DNA of 64,000 nt from Paraglaciecola polaris LMG 21857 (GTDB taxonomy: Bacteria > Pseudomonadota > Gammaproteobacteria > Enterobacterales > Alteromonadaceae). This document shows positions 41,539-50,023 of the stretch, piece after piece. A program made the position numbers and the translations under genes. The DNA lies in NCBI RefSeq assembly GCF_000315055.1, contig NZ_BAER01000017.1:186001-250000 (forward strand), read 5' to 3'. Position 1 is the stretch's first letter. Every line of letters starts with the position of its first letter. The notes below the pieces were generated by a model that was not told the origin of the DNA, ran no database searches, and saw nothing but the letters and a program-made list of their open reading frames with translations.

Positions 41539-42714
41539 TTATTTGGCCATATGCCGACTAGGGATACAGGCAACCAGTGCCGCTCCCAATAGTGCGAATC
41601 CTGTGGCCAAGGTAAACGCTAACTCAGCCCCCTGCCCTTGATGCCAAATTAAACCGGCACCGTAATTGCCAGCGGCCCCACCAATCCCAAACCCGATACT
41701 GATATACAGAGCTTGCCCCTGACTTCGAAATTGCCCACCAAAATAATGATGTATAAAATTAATAGAGGCAGCGTGTATTAAACCGAAACTAAGAGCATGT
41801 AACAACTGACTGACCACTAATGCCGGCCAATACTGGGCAGCAATGGCCAATAAGTACCAGCGCACAGCGGTAAACAACATACTAACCAATAGCGTGCGCT
41901 TAACTCCGAACCGACTAATGAGCTTTCCAGCCATTAAGAAGATAATCACTTCCGCCGCGACACCTAACGCAATTAAGCCACCCGTTTCTTGTCCGCTATA
42001 ATCTAAATCCCGGGCATATAGCGCAAAAAAACCGTAATAGGGTCCAAAGCTAATTTGAATCAATGTTGAAGACAAAATAAAAGCAATAAACACCTTACTG
42101 CGTACTTTTCGCCAGATAGACTGACCCGCCACTTGGGTATTATCTGTTGCTGGAGCTTCTTTTAATTTCAGTGTGATTAAAAATAAACTCAGTAGAACGA
42201 CACCGCTGATGTAAATGGGGGCGTCACTGGAGAACACATCTATCAACTTACCCGCCACAACAGTCAACACAATAAAACCTATGCTTCCCCACACACGTAT
42301 GCGGCTGTACTTGGTTGCATCTCCATGCACACAGCCGAGGGTGATGACTTCCGTTTGAGGTGCAATGGCGGTAAAAAACAGCATCATCAAACCAAATGCT
42401 AGGGTTAACCCCCAAAAGCTATCCAACCAAAAGATTGAGCAAAATGTGACAAAGGTGAGAAAAGCGCCAAACTGCAGTATGCGTAGGGACTTACCGGACT
42501 TATCGGCAACAGATGCAAACAAATTTGGCCCGATAATACGCATAAGCGTTATCAGTGCGAACAATTCACCAATATCTTGTGAGCTAAAACCTCGACCATC
42601 AAGAAAGACCCCTAAATAAGGGACCAGCACACCGAATTGGCCGAAATATAAAAAGAAGGTCAGCGACAGCATAACCAAATTACCTTTGGAATATGCTGCC
42701 TGGGAAGATACCAC
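41539..42714 (-). CDS. MFS transporter of the HcaT/MFS_1-like family
   Basis: A 391-residue major facilitator with 12 predicted helices. The N terminus (FLYFGQFGVLVPYLGVFLDGRGFSSQDIGELFAL) and the loop SVADKSGKSLRIL match the PPP (3-phenylpropionate) permease group. The start is GTG at 42714, 8 bases after the aroC stop; an ATG 14 codons in (MLSLTFF) with AAAGG upstream is the alternative. The substrate is unknown. Confidence 0.85.
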   Translation of the reverse strand: MVSSQAAYSKGNLVMLSLTFFLYFGQFGVLVPYLGVFLDGRGFSSQDIGELFALITLMRIIGPNLFASVADKSGKSLRILQFGAFLTFVTFCSIFWLDSFWGLTLAFGLMMLFFTAIAPQTEVITLGCVHGDATKYSRIRVWGSIGFIVLTVVAGKLIDVFSSDAPIYISGVVLLSLFLITLKLKEAPATDNTQVAGQSIWRKVRSKVFIAFILSSTLIQISFGPYYGFFALYARDLDYSGQETGGLIALGVAAEVIIFLMAGKLISRFGVKRTLLVSMLFTAVRWYLLAIAAQYWPALVVSQLLHALSFGLIHAASINFIHHYFGGQFRSQGQALYISIGFGIGGAAGNYGAGLIWHQGQGAELAFTLATGFALLGAALVACIPSRHMAK

Positions 42715-42722
42715 CTGGCCGC

Positions 42723-43823
42723 TTATTTAGTTTGCGCAGGAATAACTGGGGTAATGGACTTCACATCAGCGTTTTGACCGCGATGACGCAGATAATGATC
42801 CATCAATACCAATGCCATCATGGCTTCAGCAATAGGCACAGCCCGTATACCCACACAAGGGTCGTGTCTCCCTTTGGTCACCACTTCAGCTGCTTGCCCG
42901 TGAATATCGATACTCTCACCGGGTACACTAATACTGGATGTGGGCTTAAGCGCCATGTGTACCACTAAATCTTGGCCGCTTGAGATCCCTCCCAATACAC
43001 CGCCAGAGCGGTTTGATTTGAATCCATCGCTGGACATCAAATCTCGGTGCTCGCTTCCTTTTTGCTCCACAGTGGCAAAGCCGTCTCCGACTTCAACACC
43101 CTTAACGGCATTAATGCCCATCATTGCATGGGCTAAATCCGCATCTAAACGGTCAAAAATGGGCTCGCCTAAGCCAACCGGCATATTCGTCGCCACCACT
43201 GAAACTTTAGCGCCAATGGAGTCACCTTGTTTTTTCAGCTCGCGCATGTAGTCGTCTAGCGCTTCCAATTTACTTTCGTCGGGACAGAAAAAAGCATTAG
43301 TATTGGTCACACTATGATCAATCTTGTCCATTTTAATGGGTCCAAGCTGGGACAAATATCCTCGGACCTCGATACCTAAATGGGTTTTTAAAAACTTTTT
43401 GGCTACCCCGCCGGCCGCTACTCGGATCGCAGTTTCTCTAGCTGAAGAACGCCCGCCACCTCGGTAATCTCGTAGGCCGTATTTTTGCTGATAGGTATAA
43501 TCAGCATGCCCTGGACGAAACGTATCTTTTATTTTGGAGTAATCATTACTACGCTGATCAGTGTTTTTAATCAGTAAACCAATACTGGTACCTGTGGTTT
43601 TGCCTTCAAACACACCAGATAAAATCTGCACTTCATCTTCTTCTCGGCGCGCAGTGGTGTAGCGTGATGTGCCCGGCTTACGTCGATCCAAGTCGACTTG
43701 CAAATCAGCTTCACTGATTTCCAATCCAGGGGGGCAACCGTCGATCACGCCGCCAATTGCAATGCCATGACTCTCGCCAAAAGTACTTAAAGTAAAAAGC
43801 TTGCCGAAGGTATTGCCAGCCAT
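42723..43823 (-). CDS. aroC: Chorismate synthase
   Basis: A 366-residue FMN-dependent enzyme for the last shikimate step. Signature [30 protein letters not shown] and [17 protein letters not shown]. The ATG has GAGGAAATC upstream. It lies after prmB on the same strand, the usual prmB-aroC pair. Confidence 0.97.
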   Translation of the reverse strand: MAGNTFGKLFTLSTFGESHGIAIGGVIDGCPPGLEISEADLQVDLDRRKPGTSRYTTARREEDEVQILSGVFEGKTTGTSIGLLIKNTDQRSNDYSKIKDTFRPGHADYTYQQKYGLRDYRGGGRSSARETAIRVAAGGVAKKFLKTHLGIEVRGYLSQLGPIKMDKIDHSVTNTNAFFCPDESKLEALDDYMRELKKQGDSIGAKVSVVATNMPVGLGEPIFDRLDADLAHAMMGINAVKGVEVGDGFATVEQKGSEHRDLMSSDGFKSNRSGGVLGGISSGQDLVVHMALKPTSSISVPGESIDIHGQAAEVVTKGRHDPCVGIRAVPIAEAMMALVLMDHYLRHRGQNADVKSITPVIPAQTK

Positions 43824-43894
43824 AGTAATGATTTCCTCGTATTCGAATTATGTCTAATGCTTAGTTAATGTTATCAAGGCGCTGCTACAAACAT

Positions 43895-44824
43895 TTACTG
43901 GTCGAAGTACGCCACTAAATCGGCTCTACTGATGGCAAAAACGCCGTGACCACCACGTGTAAACTCAACCCATTGTAGCGCTAAATCAGGATAAATATGC
44001 TCCATATGAATTTGGCTATTGCCTACTTCAACAAACAACCAACCATCATCAGTTAGATGCTCAGGCGCTTGGCGCAGCATTTTATGAACCAAGTCCAAAC
44101 CATCATCTCCAGCCGCCAATGCCAGCTCGGGTTCATGATGAAATTCATCTGGTAAATCTGCCATGTCTTCAGCATCAACATAAGGCGGGTTACTGATAAT
44201 CAAGTCGTATTTTTGACCTGTTAAAGCGTCCATTAAATCGGATTTAATCGGGTATACCCGTTCGCTTAGCTGATGTTCAATAATATTTAACTCTGCGACT
44301 TCAAGCGCTTCTGGGCTGATATCGACAGCATCCACTATTGCATCTTCAAACGCATAAGCGAGTGCGATTGCAATGCAGCCTCCGCCCGTGCACAAATCAA
44401 GAATTTGCGTAGGGGTTCTAGACAACCATTGAGCAAATTTATCGTCAATTAGCTCTGCAAATGGCGAGCGTGGTATTAGCACACGTTCGTCAACATAAAA
44501 TGGTAAACCACAGAACCAAGCTTGATTCATCAAGTATGCTAATGGAATACGTTCCTCGACTCGGCGCTTAACTAAAACCGCTACTGCGCGCTTTTCAGTT
44601 TCGGTTAAGCGAGCTTGAAAAAGTTGTTCACCGGTTTGCTGCAGCATATCTTGGGGTAAATTAAGTGTGTGTAGCGTCAAGCAAACCGCCTCATCCCAAG
44701 GATTGTCAGTACCGTGACCATAAAACAAACCTGCTTGATTAAATTGACTGACCGCCCAACGCACCATATCCAACATTGAATGCATGTCACTTACGGCTTG
44801 TTCAATATCCACACTATTATTCAT
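43895..44824 (-). CDS. prmB: L3 glutamine N5-methyltransferase PrmB
   Basis: A 309-residue methyltransferase that modifies the Gln of ribosomal protein L3. SAM motif ILDLCTGGGCIAIALA and the amide-methylase motif NPPYVD. The N-terminal helical bundle is present. GGTAGAG precedes the ATG. Divergent from smrB, conserved in the group. Confidence 0.95.
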   Translation of the reverse strand: MNNSVDIEQAVSDMHSMLDMVRWAVSQFNQAGLFYGHGTDNPWDEAVCLTLHTLNLPQDMLQQTGEQLFQARLTETEKRAVAVLVKRRVEERIPLAYLMNQAWFCGLPFYVDERVLIPRSPFAELIDDKFAQWLSRTPTQILDLCTGGGCIAIALAYAFEDAIVDAVDISPEALEVAELNIIEHQLSERVYPIKSDLMDALTGQKYDLIISNPPYVDAEDMADLPDEFHHEPELALAAGDDGLDLVHKMLRQAPEHLTDDGWLFVEVGNSQIHMEHIYPDLALQWVEFTRGGHGVFAISRADLVAYFDQ

Positions 44825-44935
44825 TCTCTACCTAAATTTGTTTAGTCTAAACAAGCGCCTTACATAGTTTCAACCGCCAGACTTTGTTAAACTTGCCGTC
44901 TTGACTGCCTTATATTCGATACCTTGTTTACCACT

Positions 44936-45496
44936 ATGAAAAAAAATTCTGCACCTGAATCATTCGATACAGCACTATTTCGTAGTGAGTTTACCGATGT
45001 AAAGCCCATAAAGCAGGACAAAATACCGCCTCAACGCTTTTCCAGCAAGCATAAATCAGCCCATCTGGGTAAAAAGCCTGTATCGCAAAGCGACCTCAAG
45101 CAACAGAATGCCACTTTTCAGTTTTCTGACGGCTTCGAGGGGCATTTCGATTGCGATCAACCACTAAAGTATGTACAACCTGGGGCAGATACCTTTGAGG
45201 TAAAACGTTTACGACGAGGGGAATACCCACCAGATTTGATCCTTGATTTACACGGATTAAATAAAGAGCAGGCTAAATTAGAAATTGCCGCCCTAATTTA
45301 TGCTGCTCAAAAACGGCATTATCATTGTGTGTGCATAGTACATGGGATAGGCAGCTACGTGCTGAAAAAAAACGTGCCGAATTGGCTAATTCAGCACCCC
45401 GCAGTCAAAGGTTTTCATCAAGCCCCTCTCGAATGGGGCGGTCAGGGAGCAGTCTTAGTTTTAATTGATCTACCCCAGATAAACAGTAAGTACTAG
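44936..45496 (+). CDS. smrB: Smr-domain ribosome rescue nuclease SmrB
   Basis: A 186-residue protein with a C-terminal Smr domain (LDLHGLNKEQAKLEI and CIVHGIGSYVLKKNVPNWL). E. coli SmrB cleaves mRNA upstream of collided ribosomes. The ATG at 44936 (MKKNSAPES) is preferred over a TTG four codons earlier. Confidence 0.93.
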   Translation: MKKNSAPESFDTALFRSEFTDVKPIKQDKIPPQRFSSKHKSAHLGKKPVSQSDLKQQNATFQFSDGFEGHFDCDQPLKYVQPGADTFEVKRLRRGEYPPDLILDLHGLNKEQAKLEIAALIYAAQKRHYHCVCIVHGIGSYVLKKNVPNWLIQHPAVKGFHQAPLEWGGQGAVLVLIDLPQINSKY

Positions 45497-45532
45497 TTAA
45501 TAAAAGGTTGTTGTAAAAGTCGCTTTTTAAAC

Positions 45533-45847
45533 TCATTTAGGTAGCGCATGATTAAAATAATAACCTTGAATATAATCGCACTGATAAGGCTTTAACAGGT
45601 CAACCTGCCCTGCTAGTTCTACGCCTTCTGCCACCACTGAAATGCCAAACTCGCGGCACATGGTGATCAATCTCGCAATCGTACTTTGAATTTCTTTATG
45701 GTCCTCAATACCATCCACTAGCACTTTTGTCGCGATTCAATACATCTATGGGTAACTTAGCTAGGTATGCAAATGCTGAATAACCTTGACCTTTCCCCAT
45801 AACTCATCAACAAATTCATTTAGCGTTACAAAAAGCATACCTTTCAA
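45533..45847 (-). pseudogene. Decayed H-NOX-like start fused to EAL-domain remnant
   Basis: Read on the minus strand, AAGGAGATC precedes a TTG at 45847 opening MKGMLFVTLNEFVDELWG, which resembles the N terminus of heme NO-binding (H-NOX) proteins; that frame stops at 45761 after 28 codons. In another frame EAL-type sequence begins near 45795 (GYSAFAYLAKLPIDVL). A one-base shift in a run of four A near 45724 leads into VLVDGIEDHKEI...SVVAEGVEL...CDYIQGYYFNHALPK, the normal C-terminal end of a c-di-GMP phosphodiesterase. The catalytic EAL part is missing. A deletion plus a frameshift is the simplest reading. The EAL identity is firm, the H-NOX identity moderate. Confidence 0.75.
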
Positions 45848-46148
45848 CAAAAGATCTCCTTACTGATGCTCCCCTGCTATAACAGTTAAAGCGGAATACG
45901 GGTAAAAAAACATCTCATATTCGACGATTTATTAGCCACAACTCAGCGTAAATTAGTCTACCTAGGCGTGTAAACTTGTCTTAATTTTGCAACATTTCAA
46001 TATGTGAAAAGGCATCAAATATAGCTTAACCATATGTTTTTAATAATTAAATTAATTATGGAACAGGATCTGCTAAATACAAAGTAACAAGAATGTTGAC
46101 CCTGACACCTCGCTTAGGATCAACATTAAAATTTACAAGGAAAATTAA
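45848..46148. other. Non-coding AT-rich region upstream of the AlgD-like gene
   Basis: 301 AT-rich bases with no gene. The left end holds the ribosome binding site of the decayed H-NOX/EAL relic. The right end holds a leader hairpin (separate entry). The middle (46000-46080) is rich in TTAATTA-type sequence and is a likely promoter area, but no clear -35/-10 pair was fixed. Confidence 0.4.
46092..46127 (+). promoter_or_regulatory. Leader hairpin before the AlgD-like gene
   Basis: Inverted repeat AATGTTGA (46092-46099) / TCAACATT (46120-46127), extended by CC/GG with a bulged A, spaced by 20 bases. It ends 9 bases before the AAGGA ribosome binding site, so it could be an operator or an RNA hairpin affecting translation. 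There is no T run after it, so it is not a terminator. Confidence 0.5.
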
Positions 46149-46922
46149 ATGTTTGATTCTCAGCAGCTAGATTCTACCCAAGCCTACAGCGGCTACTCTC
46201 ATCAAACGCAGCCACAGCTCGCGGTCGATAACACCCGAGGATTCAGTCGTATAGTGGCATTCAGTGATGGCAGCGAACAGCACTATCAGCTCCCGAAGTG
46301 TCGAAATAGCAAGCAAATTAGTGTGTTTGGATTAGGCCATAATGGGGCACTGTCAGCCATATGCATGGCCGCTCTTGGACACAAAGTGATCGGCGTTGAC
46401 TTAGACCAACGCAGAATCAATGCCCTCAACCAAGGCCGCACATTTTCTGAAGAAGAAGGGTTGCCTGAGTTACTTTCACAAATTAGTTCATTCCATAATC
46501 TCGTTGCGACTGATGATGCATTTAATGCATTAAAACGTACGGACTTTTCGCTAATTTGTGTAAACGATGACACAAATGATGACTCTGACGCCAGCGTTGA
46601 AAAACTTAAAGCCTTGTGTGAACAGATTGGATTGAGTTTGCGATACAAAGAGCATTTTCACAATATTGTATTTTATCAACACATAAACGCTGATCTGTTG
46701 AAAAACGTATTGCTGCCAATATTAGAAACACAGAGTGGGAAAAAAGCATCACAAGCATTCGGTGTGGCGTCGGTACAAAGTGGTAAAGATAATGAGCGAA
46801 CCATTAAACGCTTTTACCAGCCGACGCAATTAACGATTCAATTTTTAGACAAGCAGAGTTGTCAGCTAACGGAACAATTATTCAGTGGCTTCAAGACAAG
46901 TATTAGACGGATAAGTTGGTAG
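46149..46922 (+). CDS. Half-length GDP-mannose dehydrogenase-like protein, probable pseudoenzyme
   Basis: A 257-residue protein. After ~55 unrelated residues, 56-257 follow the N-terminal NAD domain of AlgD/UDP-glucose dehydrogenases: ISVFGLGHNGALSAICMAALGHKVIGVDLD (GxGxxG 61-66, Asp84), LINQG-like NALNQGR, EEEGLPELL, ICVND, SGKKA, and LDKQSCQLTEQLF. The conserved NPEFLREG region with the catalytic Glu is replaced by unrelated residues (about 208-218), and the central helix and C-terminal domain with the catalytic Cys are absent. AAGGA precedes the ATG. It has a clean stop and its own terminator, so it looks like a finished short gene, perhaps regulatory, rather than a fresh truncation. Confidence 0.7.
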   Translation: MFDSQQLDSTQAYSGYSHQTQPQLAVDNTRGFSRIVAFSDGSEQHYQLPKCRNSKQISVFGLGHNGALSAICMAALGHKVIGVDLDQRRINALNQGRTFSEEEGLPELLSQISSFHNLVATDDAFNALKRTDFSLICVNDDTNDDSDASVEKLKALCEQIGLSLRYKEHFHNIVFYQHINADLLKNVLLPILETQSGKKASQAFGVASVQSGKDNERTIKRFYQPTQLTIQFLDKQSCQLTEQLFSGFKTSIRRISW

Positions 46923-46931
46923 GCAAAAAAT

Positions 46932-46976
46932 AAAGCCTAAGTAATCAGTATAATTCTGTTTCTTAGGCTTTAGGAT
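46932..46976 (+). terminator. Terminator after the AlgD-like gene
   Basis: A 10-bp stem AAAGCCTAAG (46932-46941) / CTTAGGCTTT (46962-46971) with a 20-base loop, and a T run shortly after. It separates the AlgD-like gene from the convergent small gene. Confidence 0.7.
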
Positions 46977-47006
46977 TTTTCATTGCATGAACAAAGTGAG
47001 TCCCAA

Positions 47007-47348
47007 TTACGCAAACGTATCCACTTGATTCAAAGACGCCGGCTCAGACTGACCGGCACTCAATGTTGACAAGATGTCTTTAAATGCCGTTCCCATTTCT
47101 TCTTGAGACAAATTAGCCGCACCATCTCGTAAACTATCTAACTGAGACTTCAGCGAAGATTGCTGATCTTTGCTTAGGCTGGCTAACATGTCAGTTACCG
47201 CGCTTTGCTCTTCGCTAGACAGAGTAGAAACAGCCGTCTCTAACCCTGTAGGCACACCACCTTCACGGGGAGGCGGTGGTGGACCTTTAGGCTTACTCAC
47301 ATCTGACGAAAGCGCATTAATCGAACCGCTTGAGGAATTTATCTGCAT
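47007..47348 (-). CDS. Small Pro-rich protein of unknown function
   Basis: A 113-residue soluble protein without signal peptide. A Ser-rich N terminus and a run KGPPPPPREGGVP (about 21-33) are followed by helical SEEQSAVTDMLASLSKDQQSSLKSQLDSL and SQEEMGTAFKDIL segments of low hydrophobicity. No family recognised. It lies 57 bases after the small secreted gene on the same strand, next to the BaeSR-like pair, and shares the Pro-run/Arg-Glu theme with its neighbours. Confidence 0.6.
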   Translation of the reverse strand: MQINSSSGSINALSSDVSKPKGPPPPPREGGVPTGLETAVSTLSSEEQSAVTDMLASLSKDQQSSLKSQLDSLRDGAANLSQEEMGTAFKDILSTLSAGQSEPASLNQVDTFA

Positions 47349-47405
47349 ACTACTTATCCTTATTAGTTGATAAAATTAGGCTAGAGAATGAGTAAAAATC
47401 ACAAA

Positions 47406-47657
47406 TTAGTCTCGCTTGGCATTGTCAGGAACAGCAACTAACGCATCGTCCTTCATCTGGCACGTTCCACTGAGTGAATCACCGCGTCTGGTTTCGAACG
47501 TCACGCTATCCCCTTCAGCTTTATCAGCGCACGCCTCAAACGCTTCCGGTGGTGGACGACGCTCGCCGCTCCCTTGCCCACGACCTTCTTGGGCTTGAAC
47601 ACCAACACTGCTTATTACTAACATACTGACCACGAAAAATATTTTTGATAACTGCAT
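47406..47657 (-). CDS. Small secreted two-cysteine protein
   Basis: An 83-residue protein with a clear signal peptide (1-22, ending VQAQ). The mature part starts with Gly/Arg-rich EGRGQGSGERRPPPEAFEAC and has Cys43 and Cys66, likely a disulfide, around EGDSVTFETRRGDSLSGTC. I know similar RPPPEAFxxC proteins only as unnamed periplasmic proteins. It is divergent from the BaeS-like sensor across 137 bases, so it is a good candidate target or ligand partner of that system. Confidence 0.65.
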   Translation of the reverse strand: MQLSKIFFVVSMLVISSVGVQAQEGRGQGSGERRPPPEAFEACADKAEGDSVTFETRRGDSLSGTCQMKDDALVAVPDNAKRD

Positions 47658-47794
47658 AATTTTTTACTCCGGATTGATTCTACTGCAAATACTAACAAGC
47701 AAATGTGCAGAAACGATGGAGATTGCATGGAGAACTCGGCTATTCTGCATTCTGACACTGGCATCAGCAGCTTTTGCGCAGGTATACTGGGCAC

Positions 47795-49225
47795 ATGAAT
47801 ATATTCCGCAAAGTCTTTTTATCCTTTCTTGGGCTAACCGCTCTGACGTTACTGATCACATTAGGCTTAGCGCGCTGGAGTTTTGACCAAGGTTTTCTTA
47901 ATTTCGTGGCTGGCCTTGAGCAGCAACGACTCAGTTTACTCGGCGAAAAACTATCTGGGATATATGCACGTGACCACAATTGGCAACGAGTAGTGGATTC
48001 AGGTTTAGAGCGCTATCTTACGGCGGATCCACTTAGGCAAGGGGGGCGACCACCCAACTTGTCTCAACCCTCCCCACTGATGCCCCCAGGACCTAGACAA
48101 GGTGGTCGCCCGCCTCACCTTAGAGACCGTCAAAGTGACGCTCCTCCAACTGCGCTATTTGATGCCCACGACAATTGGATATCTGGCGTCAAGCCAAAAC
48201 CGGATGCAAAAGAGGTACTTAATCACGCTATTTATCTAAGAGGTGAGAAAGTCGGTGAATTGCGCAGCTGGTTAGACGCCATACCTGAGCGTTCTTTGGC
48301 TTCGTCGTTTTCTATGCAGCAACGCTATGCCAGTCTTGCCATTGGCTTGTTGTGTCTACTGCTTGCTAGTGTGGCATCATTTCTACTCGCTAGGCGTTTA
48401 ACTGCCCCGGTAAATGACGTACTTCAAGGCGTGGAGCGATTAAGCCGAGGTAACTATGATGTCAAGCTCGATACCCTAAGTAACGACGAGCTGGGCACAT
48501 TAATGCGCAACCTTAATGGTTTAAGTCATATATTGAATGCAAACCGCAGTGCAAAAAACCGCTGGTTTGCCGATATCTCTCACGAGCTGCGCACGCCACT
48601 GACTATTTTAATTGGCGAACTTGATGCATTAGAAGCTGGCATACGCCCCTTTGGCGCCGAACAAGTTGCCTCATTAAAACATGAAGCTATGTTGTTACAT
48701 CGTTTAGTGGACGATCTTTATCAACTCTCTATGTCTGACGTCGGTGGGTTGAAATACCACTTTAACCAAGTGGATATTAGCGAGAGTGTTGATAATATAT
48801 GCGCGGCAATGAACGCAAAGGCACAGCAGAAAGACTTACGAATATCGACAAACATCCCAACAAAACCAATATATTGTTTGGCGGATCCTCAACGCCTTGA
48901 GCAGCTTTTTATCAACTTACTCAACAACGCCATCTTGTATACCGATGCAGGAGGCGAAATCGTTTTATCCCTAACTTACCGTGCCGATAAAGTGATATTT
49001 GAAATCAACGATACTTTACCCGGTGTCCCACTGGGTGACTGTGACAAATTATTCGACCCTTTATATCGTCAGAACCCGTCACGAAACCGGGCGGCTCCAG
49101 GTGCTGGGCTAGGTTTAACAATCTGTAAAAACATCGTCACCGCACATCAGGGTAAAATCAACGCATCTCCTTCGTCGTTGGGAGGACTATGTATCAGAGT
49201 CGAGTTGGAGACAGCTAAAAAATGA
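47795..49225 (+). CDS. BaeS-like sensor histidine kinase with Pro-rich periplasmic loop
   Basis: A 476-residue kinase: membrane helix 1 (about 8-26), periplasmic domain (30-177), helix 2 (178-199), HAMP (200-250), HisKA with His263 in DISHELRTPL, and HATPase with NLLNNAI and GAGLGLTICKNIV. The order and many residues match E. coli BaeS (envelope stress sensor). The periplasmic loop carries RQGGRPPNL (81-89) and RQGGRPPHL (101-109), a 20-residue repeat not in E. coli BaeS. The ATG at 47795 has no good ribosome binding site; a TTG seven codons earlier is possible. It overlaps the regulator gene by 4 bases. Confidence 0.9.
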   Translation: MNIFRKVFLSFLGLTALTLLITLGLARWSFDQGFLNFVAGLEQQRLSLLGEKLSGIYARDHNWQRVVDSGLERYLTADPLRQGGRPPNLSQPSPLMPPGPRQGGRPPHLRDRQSDAPPTALFDAHDNWISGVKPKPDAKEVLNHAIYLRGEKVGELRSWLDAIPERSLASSFSMQQRYASLAIGLLCLLLASVASFLLARRLTAPVNDVLQGVERLSRGNYDVKLDTLSNDELGTLMRNLNGLSHILNANRSAKNRWFADISHELRTPLTILIGELDALEAGIRPFGAEQVASLKHEAMLLHRLVDDLYQLSMSDVGGLKYHFNQVDISESVDNICAAMNAKAQQKDLRISTNIPTKPIYCLADPQRLEQLFINLLNNAILYTDAGGEIVLSLTYRADKVIFEINDTLPGVPLGDCDKLFDPLYRQNPSRNRAAPGAGLGLTICKNIVTAHQGKINASPSSLGGLCIRVELETAKK

Positions 49226-49917
49226 ATACGAACAGCAAACAACAAATCTTAATTGTTGAAGACGAGCCTAAAATTGCACAAATTCTAGTCGACTTCCTTA
49301 CATTAGAAGGTTATTCAACACGTGTAGTCCATCAGGGAGATGAAGCCGAAGCGGTGATAAAATCTGACCAGCCCAACTGTGTAATATTAGATTTAATGTT
49401 ACCCGGTAAAGATGGTTTAACCATCTGTAAAGACGTGCGCAAATTTTCTCAAGTCCCCATCATTATGTTAACAGCCCGAGTTGATGAAATAGACAGGTTG
49501 ATGGGTTTAGGTTTTGGCGCAGATGACTATGTGTGTAAACCCTTTTCGCCTCGAGAAGTCGTTGCCAGAGTACAAGCTGTGCTGCGTAGGTCCTCGGTTA
49601 TAGCCCCAACACCAGAATCAAATACATTGAGTTTTAAACATATCAGCATAAATACGGAAAGATTTGAGTGCACCGTAAATGGCACCGGTGTTGAGCTCAC
49701 ACCGGTAGAGTTTCGTTTACTTAAAACCCTACTTGTCCGCCCCGGCGCGGTATTTTCTAGAGAGAGTTTAATGCATAGCTGTTATGACGATTCACGTATC
49801 GTGAGTAACCGAACGATAGACAGTCATATGAAAAATCTCAGAAATAAAGTGACCTTAGCAAATGACCCTCAATCTATCCTGCAATCTGTATACGGGATCG
49901 GCTATAAATTAATGTAA
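49222..49917 (+). CDS. BaeR-like response regulator (OmpR family)
   Basis: A 231-residue regulator: receiver domain with acidic ED at 13-14, phospho-acceptor Asp57 (VILDLMLPGKDG), Thr/Lys switch residues in MLTARVDEIDR and CKPFSPRE; then a winged-helix domain (ELTPVEFRLLKTLL, SNRTIDSHMKNLR). Close to E. coli BaeR in layout. It overlaps the kinase gene (ATGA) and is its evident partner. Confidence 0.92.
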   Translation: MNTNSKQQILIVEDEPKIAQILVDFLTLEGYSTRVVHQGDEAEAVIKSDQPNCVILDLMLPGKDGLTICKDVRKFSQVPIIMLTARVDEIDRLMGLGFGADDYVCKPFSPREVVARVQAVLRRSSVIAPTPESNTLSFKHISINTERFECTVNGTGVELTPVEFRLLKTLLVRPGAVFSRESLMHSCYDDSRIVSNRTIDSHMKNLRNKVTLANDPQSILQSVYGIGYKLM

Positions 49918-49924
49918 TACCTCT

Positions 49925-49956
49925 TGAGGAGTTTGGTTATACGCTGTAACTCCTCA
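49925..49956 (+). terminator. Hairpin after the BaeR-like gene
   Basis: A 9-bp perfect stem TGAGGAGTT / AACTCCTCA with a 14-base loop, starting 8 bases past the stop. No T run follows, so it may be a weak or processed terminator, allowing some readthrough into the YHYH gene. Confidence 0.45.
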
Positions 49957-50023
49957 TTGACTGCACAGTTTCTGCGTTTTATTGACCTAAAGTGTTAACA
50001 AGCTCATAAACAAAGATAAACTC

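Noticed and set aside
47674-47886. Short plus-strand frame with a hydrophobic N terminus before the BaeS-like gene
   Set aside because: It looked like a small signal-peptide protein, but it runs into the kinase coding region in another frame, without a ribosome binding site or a recognisable mature part.
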